This document shows positions 11,490 to 21,948 of a DNA stretch of 64,000 nt, in pieces. The notes below the pieces were generated by a model. The model saw nothing but the letters and a program-made list of their open reading frames with translations, did not search any database and was not told where the DNA came from. How positions within the stretch are numbered: the first letter of the stretch is position 1; each line of letters opens with the position of its first letter. Source of the stretch: Kalaharituber pfeilii (lineage: Eukaryota; Ascomycota; Pezizomycetes; Pezizales; Pezizaceae); contig WHUZ01000012.1 of NCBI GenBank assembly GCA_015179045.1, forward strand, positions 868,001 through 932,000, in the 5' to 3' direction. The translations under genes and the position numbers were made by a program.

Positions 11490-12071
11490 CTAGGCATTCC
11501 CCGACGGCCCATCGCCTCCAGGAATCAACTGTATCAGCCACCACCGAGTCAGCCATGGACCGAACTTATTCAGCACAGCACCGGGAGAAGGTATGCAAGT
11601 TACGCACCATGCATATATTATTCCCATTCAGCAAAATCTTCTTCAGCTTGATTTGCTCGCCCGTGCTCTCACTACCATCCAATCACACAAATTGACATCA
11701 GCAATCTCGTTCGAGGCGACGCGAATTATCTTGGAGGTGGTAATAGCGGGAAGGGGGGTCCGTACTATTCCGTTACGTCTTCGAGGACCATGTCTAACGT
11801 TTCAAAACCAGCACGTCAGTCAGTCAATCCGAAATTTTTCTTTTTTTTTGGTTGAAAATCCAAAATTCCATGAAGTTTCAACAAGAGAATGAAAAGCAAT
11901 AACAAGGTCGGGTTTCTGTTACTCACTGACGTAGTCGTCGAATCCGAGCAGTGTCCCGCTGAATTCTGCTCCGGGCGGGCGATGCGCAAAAAGCGGGAGG
12001 TAATTAGCTTAGAGCTCTTTGCGGCAAAAGAAGAAGAAGAAGAAGAAGAAGAAGAAGAAGGAGAAGAAGAA

Positions 12072-12118
<47 letters not shown>

Positions 12119-12367
12119 AGAAGAAGAAGAAGAAGAAGAAGAAGAAGAGGAGGAGGAGGAGGAGGAGGAGGAGGAGGAGGAGGAGGAGGAGGAGGAGCAG
12201 GAGGAAGAATTACCTTTGTCGCCCTTCATGACTACCCAGATCCTCGAGCCAACGCATTTGTCTACAAGTTCTGCGCAGAAGAAAATCAGATTTAGCTTAG
12301 AGTTAATGGGGACTTTTTTCTTAGGGTGGGTACCTAAGGGAAGAAGCGTGGGTGTTGAGGCTGACAT
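11490..12367 (-). CDS. LSM5: U6 snRNA-associated Sm-like protein LSm5
   Basis: LSm5 is part of the Lsm1-7 and Lsm2-8 rings that act in mRNA decay and U6 snRNP function. I assembled six small exons: 12367-12334, 12270-12214, 11965-11927, 11793-11766, 11671-11608 and 11528-11490. Together they give 86 residues and keep phase at every junction. The joined protein carries the Sm1 segment LELVDKCVGSRIWVVMKGDK and EFSGTLLGFDDYVNMVLEDV, then the Sm2 segment KKILLNGNNICMLIPGGDGP. All introns are GT-AG. Intron 2 (12213-11966) contains a very long GAA/GGA repeat. The start is divergent from the LYR-motif gene, 282 bp away. Length matches the family (about 90 residues). Confidence 0.93.
12028..12208. 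repeat. GAA/GGA trinucleotide microsatellite inside LSM5 intron 2
   Basis: About 180 bp of nearly pure GAA units grade into GGA units on the plus strand. The LSM5 transcript therefore reads a long CU-rich (UCC/UUC) tract between the 5' splice site and the acceptor of exon 3. The long poly-Glu and poly-Ser reading frames here are artefacts of this repeat. Confidence 0.95.
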
Positions 12368-12649
12368 TGGAGCTTTGCAATTGCGATGTCGAGATGTTGC
12401 TCGAGAGGTGAGGCCTGCAACTGAGGTTCGGTTTGGGTTCCACTTGACATACAAGTACTTAGCGCAGGGTACCACATGAAAACTTACCGACGTCGCCAAG
12501 GCTTGTATCTTGGTTCAGGGTAACATCGCGCTCGAGTTTTTTTTTTTTCGTCCAGTTTTGTTACTTCAAGACCCCACCCAAAACATACCCCTACACTCAT
12601 CCCAGTTCCTCCCCCACCCCCTCCCAACCACTCAGCGGTACGCCCCACA

Positions 12650-13735
12650 ATGCCCAAAGCTAAAGTCACCCAGCTCGCACCGCAAAGCATCCCTCTCATC
12701 GCCAATCTTCGCCTCTACCGGGCCATCCTCCGCGAAATCTCTTACCATTTTGATTCCTTCGCCCGAAAGGTTCTATCGGGATACGCCCGGCGGTCGTTTG
12801 AAAGCCACAAGGACGTTGTGAACCTCGAATACCTGAACGAATGTGAGAAGAAGGGGCGGAAGTTTCATTCTGTATTTGTGCGTGCGAATGTGGGGGAGCC
12901 AAAGTCGTCACTGAAGGTTTTGAGATGGACGTATGGAAGGACGGGGAAGCGGGGGAGGGAGCTGCTGCAGGTGTGTGTGTATATATCTCGGCTTCCCGAA
13001 ATTTGTGCTTTTTACGTACCCCCTCGAAGGTTGGAGTGGCTACACTGGAGCTGCTCATGGGTTCGCTGCGTTACATGCTGACATGTGAACTATCTACGTA
13101 TAAACTAGTCCATTACGACCGCCGAGCGCGAACCCCCCCTCATCCCCGGCGACAGCCGCACCGCATATCCCAAGATTCTCCCCGCTCTCGAAGCCCTCTG
13201 CGCCGCACAGCCCTCCCGCGTCAAGAGCCTCTATCCTGCGATCCCGGAAACCAATATCCACGGCGAGGCCTTCTCCAAGAACCGCGAGGCCAACATGCGA
13301 CGCACGGCGTACAGGGAAGCTCTCCGGAAAGTCTATCCCCCAACCCCAGACGAGGAGTTCATACGACTGGAGAAGCTTGTGATGGGGGAAATTGACGAGC
13401 CGTTGCGTGAGCGCAGGCCAAGGCCAGAGCATGTATACAGCGACAAAGCGGTAGCCCGGCGGGAGGAGATCTTGTTCCAGACGGACGCACATCACATTAC
13501 GAAGCAGTACAAGCGGAGACTGTATGCACAGGTCCTAGCCGAGTCGCCCAGGTTATTTCAGGACGAGAACGGCAAGTGGATCGTGGAGTTCTCGCGGGTA
13601 GGTAGGGGGCTGGAGCCGATCGAGGGTGCGGAGGAGGAGTTTGATGACCTGGAAGAGCCGAAGCCGGGCATGGTTGACACACGGAAGCAGGAGAGGAGTA
13701 AGATTGTGAGGAACGTTAGGGCAGCGAATATGTAA
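12650..13735 (+). CDS. LYR-motif protein (Cup1-like, probably mitochondrial)
   Basis: Exons 12650-12970 and 13109-13735 with a 138-bp intron give 315 residues. The N-terminal helix RLYRAILREISYHF holds the L-Y-R motif, and two further helices follow. LYR proteins bind the mitochondrial acyl carrier protein and assist Fe-S delivery or respiratory complex assembly. The splice LLQ|SITTAEREPPLIPGDSRT keeps phase and removes a segment with stops. The C-terminal 200 residues (PAIPETNIHGEAFSKNREAN and onward) are conserved in appearance, but I do not recognise a separate fold. The closest match I recall is the fungal Cup1-like LYR group; the client complex is unknown. The gene is divergent from LSM5. 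Confidence 0.75.
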
Positions 13736-14448
13736 TTATTAGGCAGCACTACGGGAGCATCGAAACTAAGCCACATAAAAATGAAAAGCGGAGCAAACAA
13801 GATTCACTGTAATATAGAATTGAGGTCAGATTATTGATTCGAATGGCATACCAAACGCACGGCCGGGCGGCCGGGCGGCTGGGCGGCTTGCCACGCTGTT
13901 GGCGCCTTGGAGCCCAGACTCCGAAGCAATAAAGGTACTCGAGTGCCTTCTCCTGCTGCTTACTGTATCATCGAGACAGCCTTGCCATGCTTCATTCGAG
14001 TGTCCGCATGCGACGAGCCCTGACATTACCAGGTCACGTGGGCAGCCCTACCTGCGAATGAGGTCATCAAGCACAAGCGGCGCGATCAGCCTCGCGGCGC
14101 AGCGGCAGGGAACTCGGGCAGCGCAGCGCGTGCGGCTATAAACTTTGCGGGGCAGCGCGCAATTGCACCAAGGCCACTCCACCAAGGCCACTCCACCCCG
14201 CTCCATCCCACTCCATCTCGCCGGAACCCACCTCACCGTCCCCCCCAGCCCCATACTCACGCCAAGCAGGAAACTCAAAGGCTACTTCCCCACCCCGCAA
14301 CCAAACTGGCGTTCTACCGAGCCCTCACCTGCATCCTCTCCGCAAGAACTGCCAGCAGGTCTCCCCCCGCTCTAGCCCCACTGTCGATCCTTCCCGCCCC
14401 CATTCCAATCCACCTTCATCCCATCCTCTCTTCTCCCCCCCCCCCACC
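13736..14448. other. Intergenic, with a GC-rich 8-bp tandem repeat
   Basis: No gene is supported. A short tandem array of GGCCGGGC-type units lies at 13861-13892. The stretch 14190-14448 is C-rich and probably 5' untranslated sequence of the 6-phosphogluconolactonase gene, ending in C11 just before its start. Confidence 0.5.
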
Positions 14449-15254
14449 ATGTCCCAATCACTCCCATCGTCTACACATTTCCCGACACCTCCAGCCTGTC
14501 CTCCGCCCTCGGCTCCTTCATCCTCCAGATCCAGTCCACCGCCCTCCAGCGCCATTCGACCTTCCGTGTCGCCATTCCGGCGGCTCCCTCCCCGCCATTC
14601 TGGCTGCTTCCTCGGACTCTCTCGTCAGCAACCCAAACACCCGCTGGTCCTCCTGGGAGATTTTTTAGCCGATGAACGTGCCGTGCCGCTCACGCACACC
14701 GACTCCAACTTCGGCCTCCTCAAATCTACCCTTCTCGAGTCCATCCCTCCCGATCACCCTCACGGCAAGCCCGCCGTCTCCCCATCGACCAAACACAGGT
14801 CGCCAAAGCCGACACCCAAGCCGTCGCCAACCACTACGAGCAAACTCTCATCTCATGCTTCGCCGCCAAGGACTCCGTCAAGCACCCCATCTTTGACCTT
14901 ATCCTCCTCGGCTGCGGCTCCGACGGTCACACGTGTTCGCTCTTCCCCAACCACCCCGTGCTGCGCGAGACTGTTGCCTGGGTCGCCGCCGTTGAGGACT
15001 CGCCCAAGCCGCCTCCAAAGCGCATCACGCTGACGTTGCCGGTGCTGGCGCACGCTAACAAGATTGTGTTTGTTGCGACGGGAAAGGGGAAGAGGGAGGT
15101 GCTGAAGGCGGTGTTTGAGCAGCCCGAGGATGGGCTTCCGTGCAGCTTGGTGAACGTGCAGGCAGGCGGTGACAAGGTCGTGTGGTTTGTAGACGAGGAG
15201 GCGATCGAGGAGGTCAGCACAACAAGTTATCGGAAAATGTTGTCGGCGCCGTGA
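14449..15254 (+). CDS. 6-phosphogluconolactonase, four -1 frame breaks
   Basis: The enzyme hydrolyses 6-phosphogluconolactone in the oxidative pentose phosphate pathway. As written, the frame is broken four times, each break equal to one missing base in or next to a short homopolymer: C3 at 14463-14465, TT at 14575-14576, T6 at 14661-14666, and the TCCCC at about 14779-14783. Between breaks the protein is intact and typical: IVYTFPDTSSLSSALGSFI, GGSLPAILAASS, LADERAVPLTHTDSNFGLLK, DLILLGCGSDGHTCSLFP and ITLTLPVLAHANKIVFVATG. Allowing for four bases gives 269 residues, the family's usual size. There are no other stops. Sequencing undercalls are the simplest reading; a young pseudogene is the alternative. 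Confidence 0.8.
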
Positions 15255-15940
15255 CGGAGGGGTTTCAGTTGAAATGAAATTTTGTTGGTCTACATATGGC
15301 TTGGCATGAGACTAGACAAATGGAGGTTATGATTTTTGCCTTTGCTGTTGCCGTTGCCGCCATGTCAGAGTGTCCACTGCAGGGCGGCAGCTGCTCTGGG
15401 CTTTGGATTTCTGCTCTGCACGTATAAAGTAGTTACATGTTATTGATTTATTCAATTCACTTATTTCAATCTCCCCTATAATCCTCACTATAACTTTTAG
15501 ATACTTTCTATGTTGTTCTCGTTCCTTTGTTGCGCCTATTTAATTGATCAAAGGCCCCCACTCTTTTGGATGGAGGTTCTTACATGTGAAAGGGACTGGG
15601 AACAAGAAACTTTACTAGGTATCGATATCGTCGATATCAATTGAGGGCATATAAGAAAAAAAAAGAAAAAATCTCACAATTAACCCAAGCCAATGGGCCT
15701 ATCATAGTCCGAGAGTCGGGTGCCGAGAACTATTAGCGAAATGATTTGCGAAAATGTTGCATTTTACTCATGACGTCAATCGACAACACACACACACCCA
15801 CACACGTACTCTCTCACACAATGATGTTTAATTACATGTTTTATATGCCATGGGGAACCTCATCATTCTCATGATAAAAGAGCTTTCATGCCCAAGCTGA
15901 CAATAGTTCGTTGGCCCTTTTGGAAAAGAAGAGCCCATCA
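15255..15940. other. Intergenic, no gene seen
   Basis: The stretch contains the 3' end of the lactonase gene and the promoter of the SigF-like gene. A CA-rich patch lies at about 15785-15810. No coding support. Confidence 0.5.
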
Positions 15941-16965
15941 ATGGAGGATCCAGGTAATACATACTTACCCATTCCTCGCGAACACGAGAAAAACGCAGAA
16001 AGAAATATCAACTAAAACTAACTTTCTGCTCTAACCTCCGCAATTGCTATTATATTTAGCCAAAGAAGTTCCCGCGATCCTTCACGGGCTCACCAGCAGC
16101 TCAATTTCGCATCAGTCGCATGTCATCTATAAATATTTCCTCCCCAATGCCAGCTTCCAACACCCGCTTGCCTATGTCCCCTCGTTCGCACTTGAGAGGC
16201 GGCAGCATGGAAATTCTGGACCCGCCAGCTGCTGGACTAAAGCTAAAGTAGATAGCAGACTGTTAATGAAAGGCATATATCGATGGTACCGGATGCTCAG
16301 CCCGTCGATCAACCTACGGGTACACTCTGTGGCGTGGGATAAAACTCCACGAGATGGAACGGAAAAACAGTCGGTATTGTACGTTGATTGTACGCAGACT
16401 ATGGGCTTCTGGTTTCTGCCACCTGGTTACCGAAAGTCAACGGTGAGCTTGGTGGTGGCATTCAATCTGGAACAGCGTCTGGCAACCGTGTATGAGGACG
16501 GAGAGGTGCAAGAGCAGGAGGAAGAGGAGGTGGAGGAGGTGGTGGAGGAGGAAATCAACGGGAAAATCCGTAAGGTTAACTTCGTTGATGATGTGGGTTA
16601 TGTGGGGGGGAAACTTGAAGAGGAAGTTGAAGGTCACCAACGCGCCGGCACAAAAAGGGAGAATAGGTGGTTCATCGCGAAGCGAAGAGACTTGTACCCT
16701 TTGGAGGACTTGGCTAAGTTTGCCCTCCTAATGCCAGGACTATCGTGAGTTTGTTCCATTTCTCCGTCAATCCGTGTGAAATGCCTAACCGAATGAGGGA
16801 TCTAGGATCTTCGTCCTGGCGTTCCAGCTTTTTATATCGTTGTTTTGCTGCCTCGGTGCGCAAATTGGAGAGGCCCTTGGATTTTTTAAAAGTATGGGGG
16901 AAGATTCGTGCCCTGAGTGTGCTAGACACACTGCCACATTTGGAAGGCCACAGAGCGTCGATTGA
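15941..16965 (+). CDS. SigF-like NTF2-like domain protein
   Basis: Three exons (15941-15953, 16060-16744, 16806-16965) give 285 residues. The 13-base first exon reads MEDP and joins to AKEVPAILHGLTSSS, matching the conserved MxxPxxEIPxVIHxLT start of this fungal family. The NTF2-like half contains IYKYFLPNASFQHPLAYV and IYRWYRMLSPSINLRVHSVA. The last exon encodes a hydrophobic helix, IFVLAFQLFISLFCCLGAQI, as in homologues that end in a membrane-associated segment. A Glu-rich insertion (about residues 155-175) is a local oddity. The family is widespread in filamentous ascomycetes; its biochemical role is not known. Confidence 0.8.
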
Positions 16966-18705
16966 ACTATTCGGGGGCATTTGATTCAGCGGTGTATTAG
17001 CTGTTAGATTGGCCTCTTGTTAGAAGCTTGATTATAGTTGCAATATTATCTCCATTTGGCAGAATATGGCAGAATCTTTGTCGCATCAGGTAGAACTTGA
17101 ATATTCCTTTGTATAGTTTCAACAGCCTGAACTGCTATCTCTCATTTAATCTCCAGCGTCACATATATTTAAATGGCATAAATGATGACTTGAGGCAACT
17201 GGACCATTCGCGAAAGTCCGAATAGCCTCAAGAATACCAGTGGAGACATTGATTTCGGATGAATGTCAAGTCTCCTGAATGCAAGTTTCATCAAGTGGGT
17301 TTATCTAGAAGCTGTGGGTCTAGAGGCACCTTGTATTTGACAAAAAAAAGAGTAGTGTACCGTACTAAAGAATACTTACGTTGTAGCAATGATAGAGACA
17401 CATGAAACCTAACCAGTTCCGTATCGTGATATATACCCCCACATTACTCCAGCACGAAATTGCGCATCCATGTAGGGGGGGGGGGGGATGCCAAGGCGGC
17501 TGCGCATATGATGTCACACAACGCCGCCAAATGCCACAATCTTTACATCAGCGCGTCAACGAACAGGCGCCCAACTACACCGGCTTGACGCTTACGGTCA
17601 AGGCACAAGACCGCAGCGTCAGCAGCTGTAGGCTAATGCACTTCAAGTTACGGGAACTGTCGGAAGATTGTAGGCATGTACGAGTACAGTACCATACCTA
17701 CAGTAAGAATGTGCTCAACATGACGCACACTGCGATTTGCCTGAAGCCGGCCGAGGAATTATGATATGCTCGCCTGTTATCATACGCCCAATTCTTGCTA
17801 CCATCGCAGCTGCTAATGCCGCTTGCAGGCTGGCGGGGCGTAGAATTAACGTTCATACAAGTACAGTAGCTACCTGCTTACTCGTAGCAGCAGCACCTGC
17901 GATTGCAAGTGGGACGACGCTTGACGCTTGATGCTCGCAGCAGCCCTCCAACGCATCGATGGCCAGCGCAGTACTGTATGCTGATGAGCGGCCTCAGGCT
18001 TCATTTGCCCTGTGCGCCAGCTGCAAGCAAGTTGGTCTGTTTCCAGGGCCGAGAGTCAATTTGGTCGGCCAGCCGGCCGGCCGGCCTGCTGCACCGAGGG
18101 CGGTTGGGCAGTTGGAAGCAAGCAAATAAGATGCATGCCATGCTCCCGACGCCAAGCAATGGCAAGCTCCCGGGCCCGGGAGTGAAAACCAAGAATTGGG
18201 GAATTGGGGTGGGCCTCAACCGTGCTCAAGCCCAGGAGCACGAGCAGCGGCGCCACCGCTGTCAGGATACAAGTATCGAGAGGCCCAAGGCGTGCAATAC
18301 TGCGGCGATCGCAGCCTTGGATAGACCTCCAAACTGGCCATAGCCATGGGTCCCAGCGAAGCAGGATTGCATCTTGATGTGTCCCCAGATCTTGTTTCTT
18401 GAAGCCGGTTGGCAGAAGGCCAACTCGCCCATTAAGAACGCCCACCGCCTGCCTCTATAACAATGTGTCTCGGAAACAGACGCCCTGTCACCGCAGCTCC
18501 ATTGAGGTTCTCATATTCTGTTCACAACGTCACAAGGTACGCAAACGCATCTGGCTTCGTGAATCCGGAACACTGGACAGCCAAAACCGGGTAACACACT
18601 CCATCGAACCTTCCCATCCGCGAACGCTGATCTTCCCAGCGCTACTACGTTCCCCCCCCCCTTCCTCCCCCCAACAGCTATAAATTTGAATCCTTCCACC
18701 CCACA
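16966..18705. other. Long intergenic region, no supported gene
   Basis: Some reading frames of 60-146 codons occur (for example 17402-17764 and 17903-18343) but lack recognisable domains or splice context. A G13 run is at 17475-17487. The stretch 17480-18400 is GC-richer, with a GGCC-type repeat (GGCCGGCCGGCCGGCC) near 18070-18088. The last 150 bp are C/T-rich and serve as the likely promoter of the KGG gene. Confidence 0.4.
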
Positions 18706-19277
18706 ATGTCCGCCGTCACAAAGCGATTCACTCAAGCAATCGTCAGAAGCACACAACTGCGACCAATTTCTGCATACAACCTCGCTTCTCTACAACAAGC
18801 ACGCAAAATGTCATCCACCCAGAACACCAACCCCGGCAACTTCGCCAACCGCCCAAAGGAGGAAGTCCGCGGAATTGCTTCCAAGGGAGGGCATGCGTCT
18901 GGCGCTGCCCGCTCCTCGCATACCGATACCAAGGAGTCACAAAACATAACAGGTACTACCACCCACAACACCAACCCGGGCAACTTTGCAAACCGCCCCA
19001 AGGAAGAAGTGAGAGAGATCGCAAGCAAGGGCGGTAAGGCAAGCCACAGCGGTGGCTTTGCTAGTATGGACCCTGAGAAACAGGTAAGAAACCTTCATGC
19101 TAACAGTTAAATAGGGTACTTGTTGTCAATGCTAACTGTGGCTAGCGCGAGATTGCCTCCATGGGCGGAAAGGCCTCCTCTGGCAGCTTTGAGAAGGGCA
19201 GCGAACGTGCGCGCGAGGCCGGCCGAAAGGGAGGAAGTGTTTCCAGCAGGACCAAAGACGATGATGACGCCGAGTGA
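18706..19277 (+). CDS. KGG-repeat stress protein (Con-10 family) with N-terminal extension
   Basis: Exons 18706-19083 and 19146-19277 give 169 residues. The protein is built from glycine-rich repeats: NPGNFANRPKEEVRGIASKG, a second near copy (NPGNFANRPKEEVREIASKG), then REIASMGGKASSGS and REAGRKGGSVSS. This is the KGG (stress-induced) repeat of Con-10-like proteins, small hydrophilic proteins linked to conidiation, desiccation and stress. They usually begin near the first NPGNFANRP, which corresponds here to Met35 (18808). The preceding 34 residues (MSAVTKRFTQAIVRSTQLRP and onward) are basic, hydroxylated and free of acidic residues. They look like a mitochondrial presequence. Which start is used cannot be decided from sequence. 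Confidence 0.85.
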
Positions 19278-19959
19278 CTCTTGTTCAATAGGAGAAGGAC
19301 TCATCAGTTTTAATGGGTGGGGGATACCAAGTTCTTTTTCCACTGTTTACAAGTGTATGAACATGCCATGTACTACTAGCAGCTACGATCGTGATCAATA
19401 TCATTTGCCTTTCTAGCGCACATTTGTTGGTGCGACTGAAGTTCAGTGAATCATGAGCCTGTTTTATTAGGAGGGCTTCTGGCTCCTGATAGCTTCAGTG
19501 CATTGAGTTCTAACTTTCAAATTCCGGGCTGGAGACTAGCTCGTTACCCTCATATGCTTTGCGGACCAACAGCAGATACACCAAACTTCCGAATTAGTAT
19601 CGTAGCCAAACTTAGTCAGCGGCCGACGCTGACTACTTCCGAATGTAGTAGCCCAAAATCAACAGCACCGAACCTTAAACCCCGCACCACTAGTACTTCT
19701 TACCATGCAAAATTAACCATGTAGAAAATCTGTTTCATCCCTTCTCTGATCACTTTTATCTCCGATGCCCTGCTGTATACATATAATTCATCCCTTTGAA
19801 TCACACTATACTGATTCATCTCCCTTTCTACACGTTCTAAAACTCACACTTCTGTCTCCCCGGTTTTCCTTCCTCTAAATTACAATTGTATCTCTATACT
19901 TCAAAATTCAAAGCCATTACCCTTTCATCCCACTAGCAAGAGTCAACAGCCCTTTTCAC
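19278..19959. other. Convergent intergenic region
   Basis: The region holds the 3' flanks of the KGG and caleosin genes. It has no coding support and is C/T-rich on the plus strand near the caleosin stop. Confidence 0.5.
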
Positions 19960-21149
19960 TCACTTCCCGTCCCTCAGATAACTTCCGTACTCTAGTGCAA
20001 AACTTTTTTGTCCCTGTGAGAATTCCGCGTCTTTCTCCATATTCAATTTAATCATGCGGGAAGAGCGTTGCTTCATCCCCAGCTGCTCCATTCTTTGATT
20101 TTCCCTTTTCTCGGCGATGTCCCAGAAAATACTACCATCATACACCCTTCTAATATCCTCCTTTCGCATAATTCCATCTTCTGGCCACAGCAAGATGTAT
20201 GTTGCGAGCCACTCAAGCATTTCACCACCCCATCCGATAGGGTCTACGAGATTTCTTTGACTGTTCCAACCACGGAGAATATCGTAGAACGTAAGCCCCT
20301 TCTTCGTTTCCCCATAGTTTTGCCCGTAGTCTGGTATTTGATGATAGTCCGGCGCTCCATCACCCGCCACTGAACCAACCTCACCCTTAGCACCTACCAC
20401 AGGGTTCTTCGGATGCACACTGCTGTACTTCTCAAAAATGTCTTCAAAGTTCTGTGGAATGAATCGCCCTTCGCCGTCATATGTTCCTGTATCCGACCCA
20501 TGCTTGGTGTTATGGATATTATCAAGCCAAATACGGAAATAGGGGTCCGGAAGAATGCCGTGAACAGTTGGGTATGAGAAGGTTACGTGGATGATGAACA
20601 TTGAAAAGACTGCTAGGAATATACCGAAACCGACTCGACGGAAGCCGACGTATGTGTCATATGGCCAGAGGATACCATCGTTATCTCGATCGAAAAAGGC
20701 ACAATGTTGCTGAAGGACAGTTTGATGGCGGTGGCTAGTGGAATAATTGTCCTTGGTGGTTCCATACGGGTTCTCCACCGAAGCTGCAATATTTGCTCGA
20801 GGAACACCTATAACTCTAGTTGGCAAAAACTGTCGAGAACAATAGACGAATACATACCTAGATTTTTCAATCCGTGTCCATGCTCAGACGGGATGTACGG
20901 CTTTCTTTGTTGAGTGACCGGGCTTGTAGAAATCCCAGTGATGATCTCATTGTGAGTATAATCATGCTCCCCTACAATAGTTGGAGACGGCAGATCGGCT
21001 GGACCAGTAGAGGAAGGGGGAAGGTGAGGGACTATGCCGTGGTGCTCCATGCCCTTTTTAGGTTCATGGTCATCATGGTGGTCGTGTTCATGCTGTTGAG
21101 AGAATTCGTTGTGAGCTGGGGGTTCTGCTATGAAGCTAGGGAACGACAT
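19960..21149 (-). CDS. Caleosin / peroxygenase-like protein
   Basis: Caleosins are calcium- and haem-binding lipid-droplet or ER proteins; many have peroxygenase activity on fatty-acid hydroperoxides. Exons 21149-20858 and 20807-19960 flank a 50-bp intron and give 379 residues. The junction reads HGLKNLGVPRANIAASVENP, the conserved family start. The EF-hand FFDRDNDGILWPYDTYVGF follows QQH, the haem-associated histidine region. The hydrophobic segment GIFLAVFSMFIIHVTFSYP comes next, then HNTKHGSDTGTYD. I chose Met at 21149; an upstream in-frame Met at 21221 would add 24 residues. The first 70 residues carry a His/Asp-rich patch (QHEHDHHDDHE), which is unusual. Caleosins are common in filamentous ascomycetes. 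Confidence 0.9.
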
Positions 21150-21948
21150 CTTTGATGGATTTTGTCGAGAAAACTGACCAGATATGCTGAAGGGAGCTAG
21201 GTTTTTATTCCGAATGTTCATTCGATAGATATCCTGTGGAGGACTGAAGAATGTAACGGCGTGTAGGAGGCTGTTGAAACCTTGTTTTCAGATATATGGC
21301 AATATCACAAGAGCACCTGGCAAAACTGGGAGTTCTTTTCGAGATGTGTGTGGGTATTACACGGGCGGGATACGGAATTTTCCTCAAACTTCCACATGGG
21401 ACCATTGGTTGCGGTCAATCTGACATCACAAGAGCATCAAGCAATGCTTATTTACCAGACCTCTCCGAAACTTCAGTAAGTTGCCTTCAATAGCTAGTCT
21501 CGCACGTGACGTAGGTTTTAATTTCCAAATCTGAAATATTGCAATGGCATGTGAATATATGCTCCCAAATCTCAACAATCTAAAAACCAGAACTCCAATC
21601 AGTAAGCTGCAGATATGCATGGCGCACCATACTCCATGCACCGGCTCGAATACTCCACATTTGCAAGTTCTTATGCGCAACCGCCCAATTAACTACACAA
21701 CCTGAATAATAGATATATAAACCCAGAACATTATCGCATCATTCCTTCGTTTCTGTACCGTCATAGCTTGAAGCCACTATTCCACTCACTTACCCTCATT
21801 GGGCAAGCTTCTAAGGCGACGTTGTTGATCTTGGCTAGTCGACGCTTACTTTAAACCATTCGCAAACGTAACTCATCTTCTAACAGTAAACAGTTAATTC
21901 ACCCTTCCATACGCAGTAACACTAATACAACGCTTTCGCAAAGTGCAG
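21150..21948. promoter_or_regulatory. Divergent intergenic region, caleosin and oxidoreductase
   Basis: About 800 bp separate the two start codons. Short open frames at 21205-21680 have no recognisable domain. No specific regulatory motif was identified. Confidence 0.4.

Noticed and set aside
11816..12499. Long poly-Ser (minus) and poly-Glu (plus) reading frames
   Set aside because: They are the GAA/GGA repeat read in different frames; the real gene here is the six-exon LSM5.
17402..17764. 120-codon reading frame
   Set aside because: No recognisable domain, no splice partners, and the frame crosses a G13 run.
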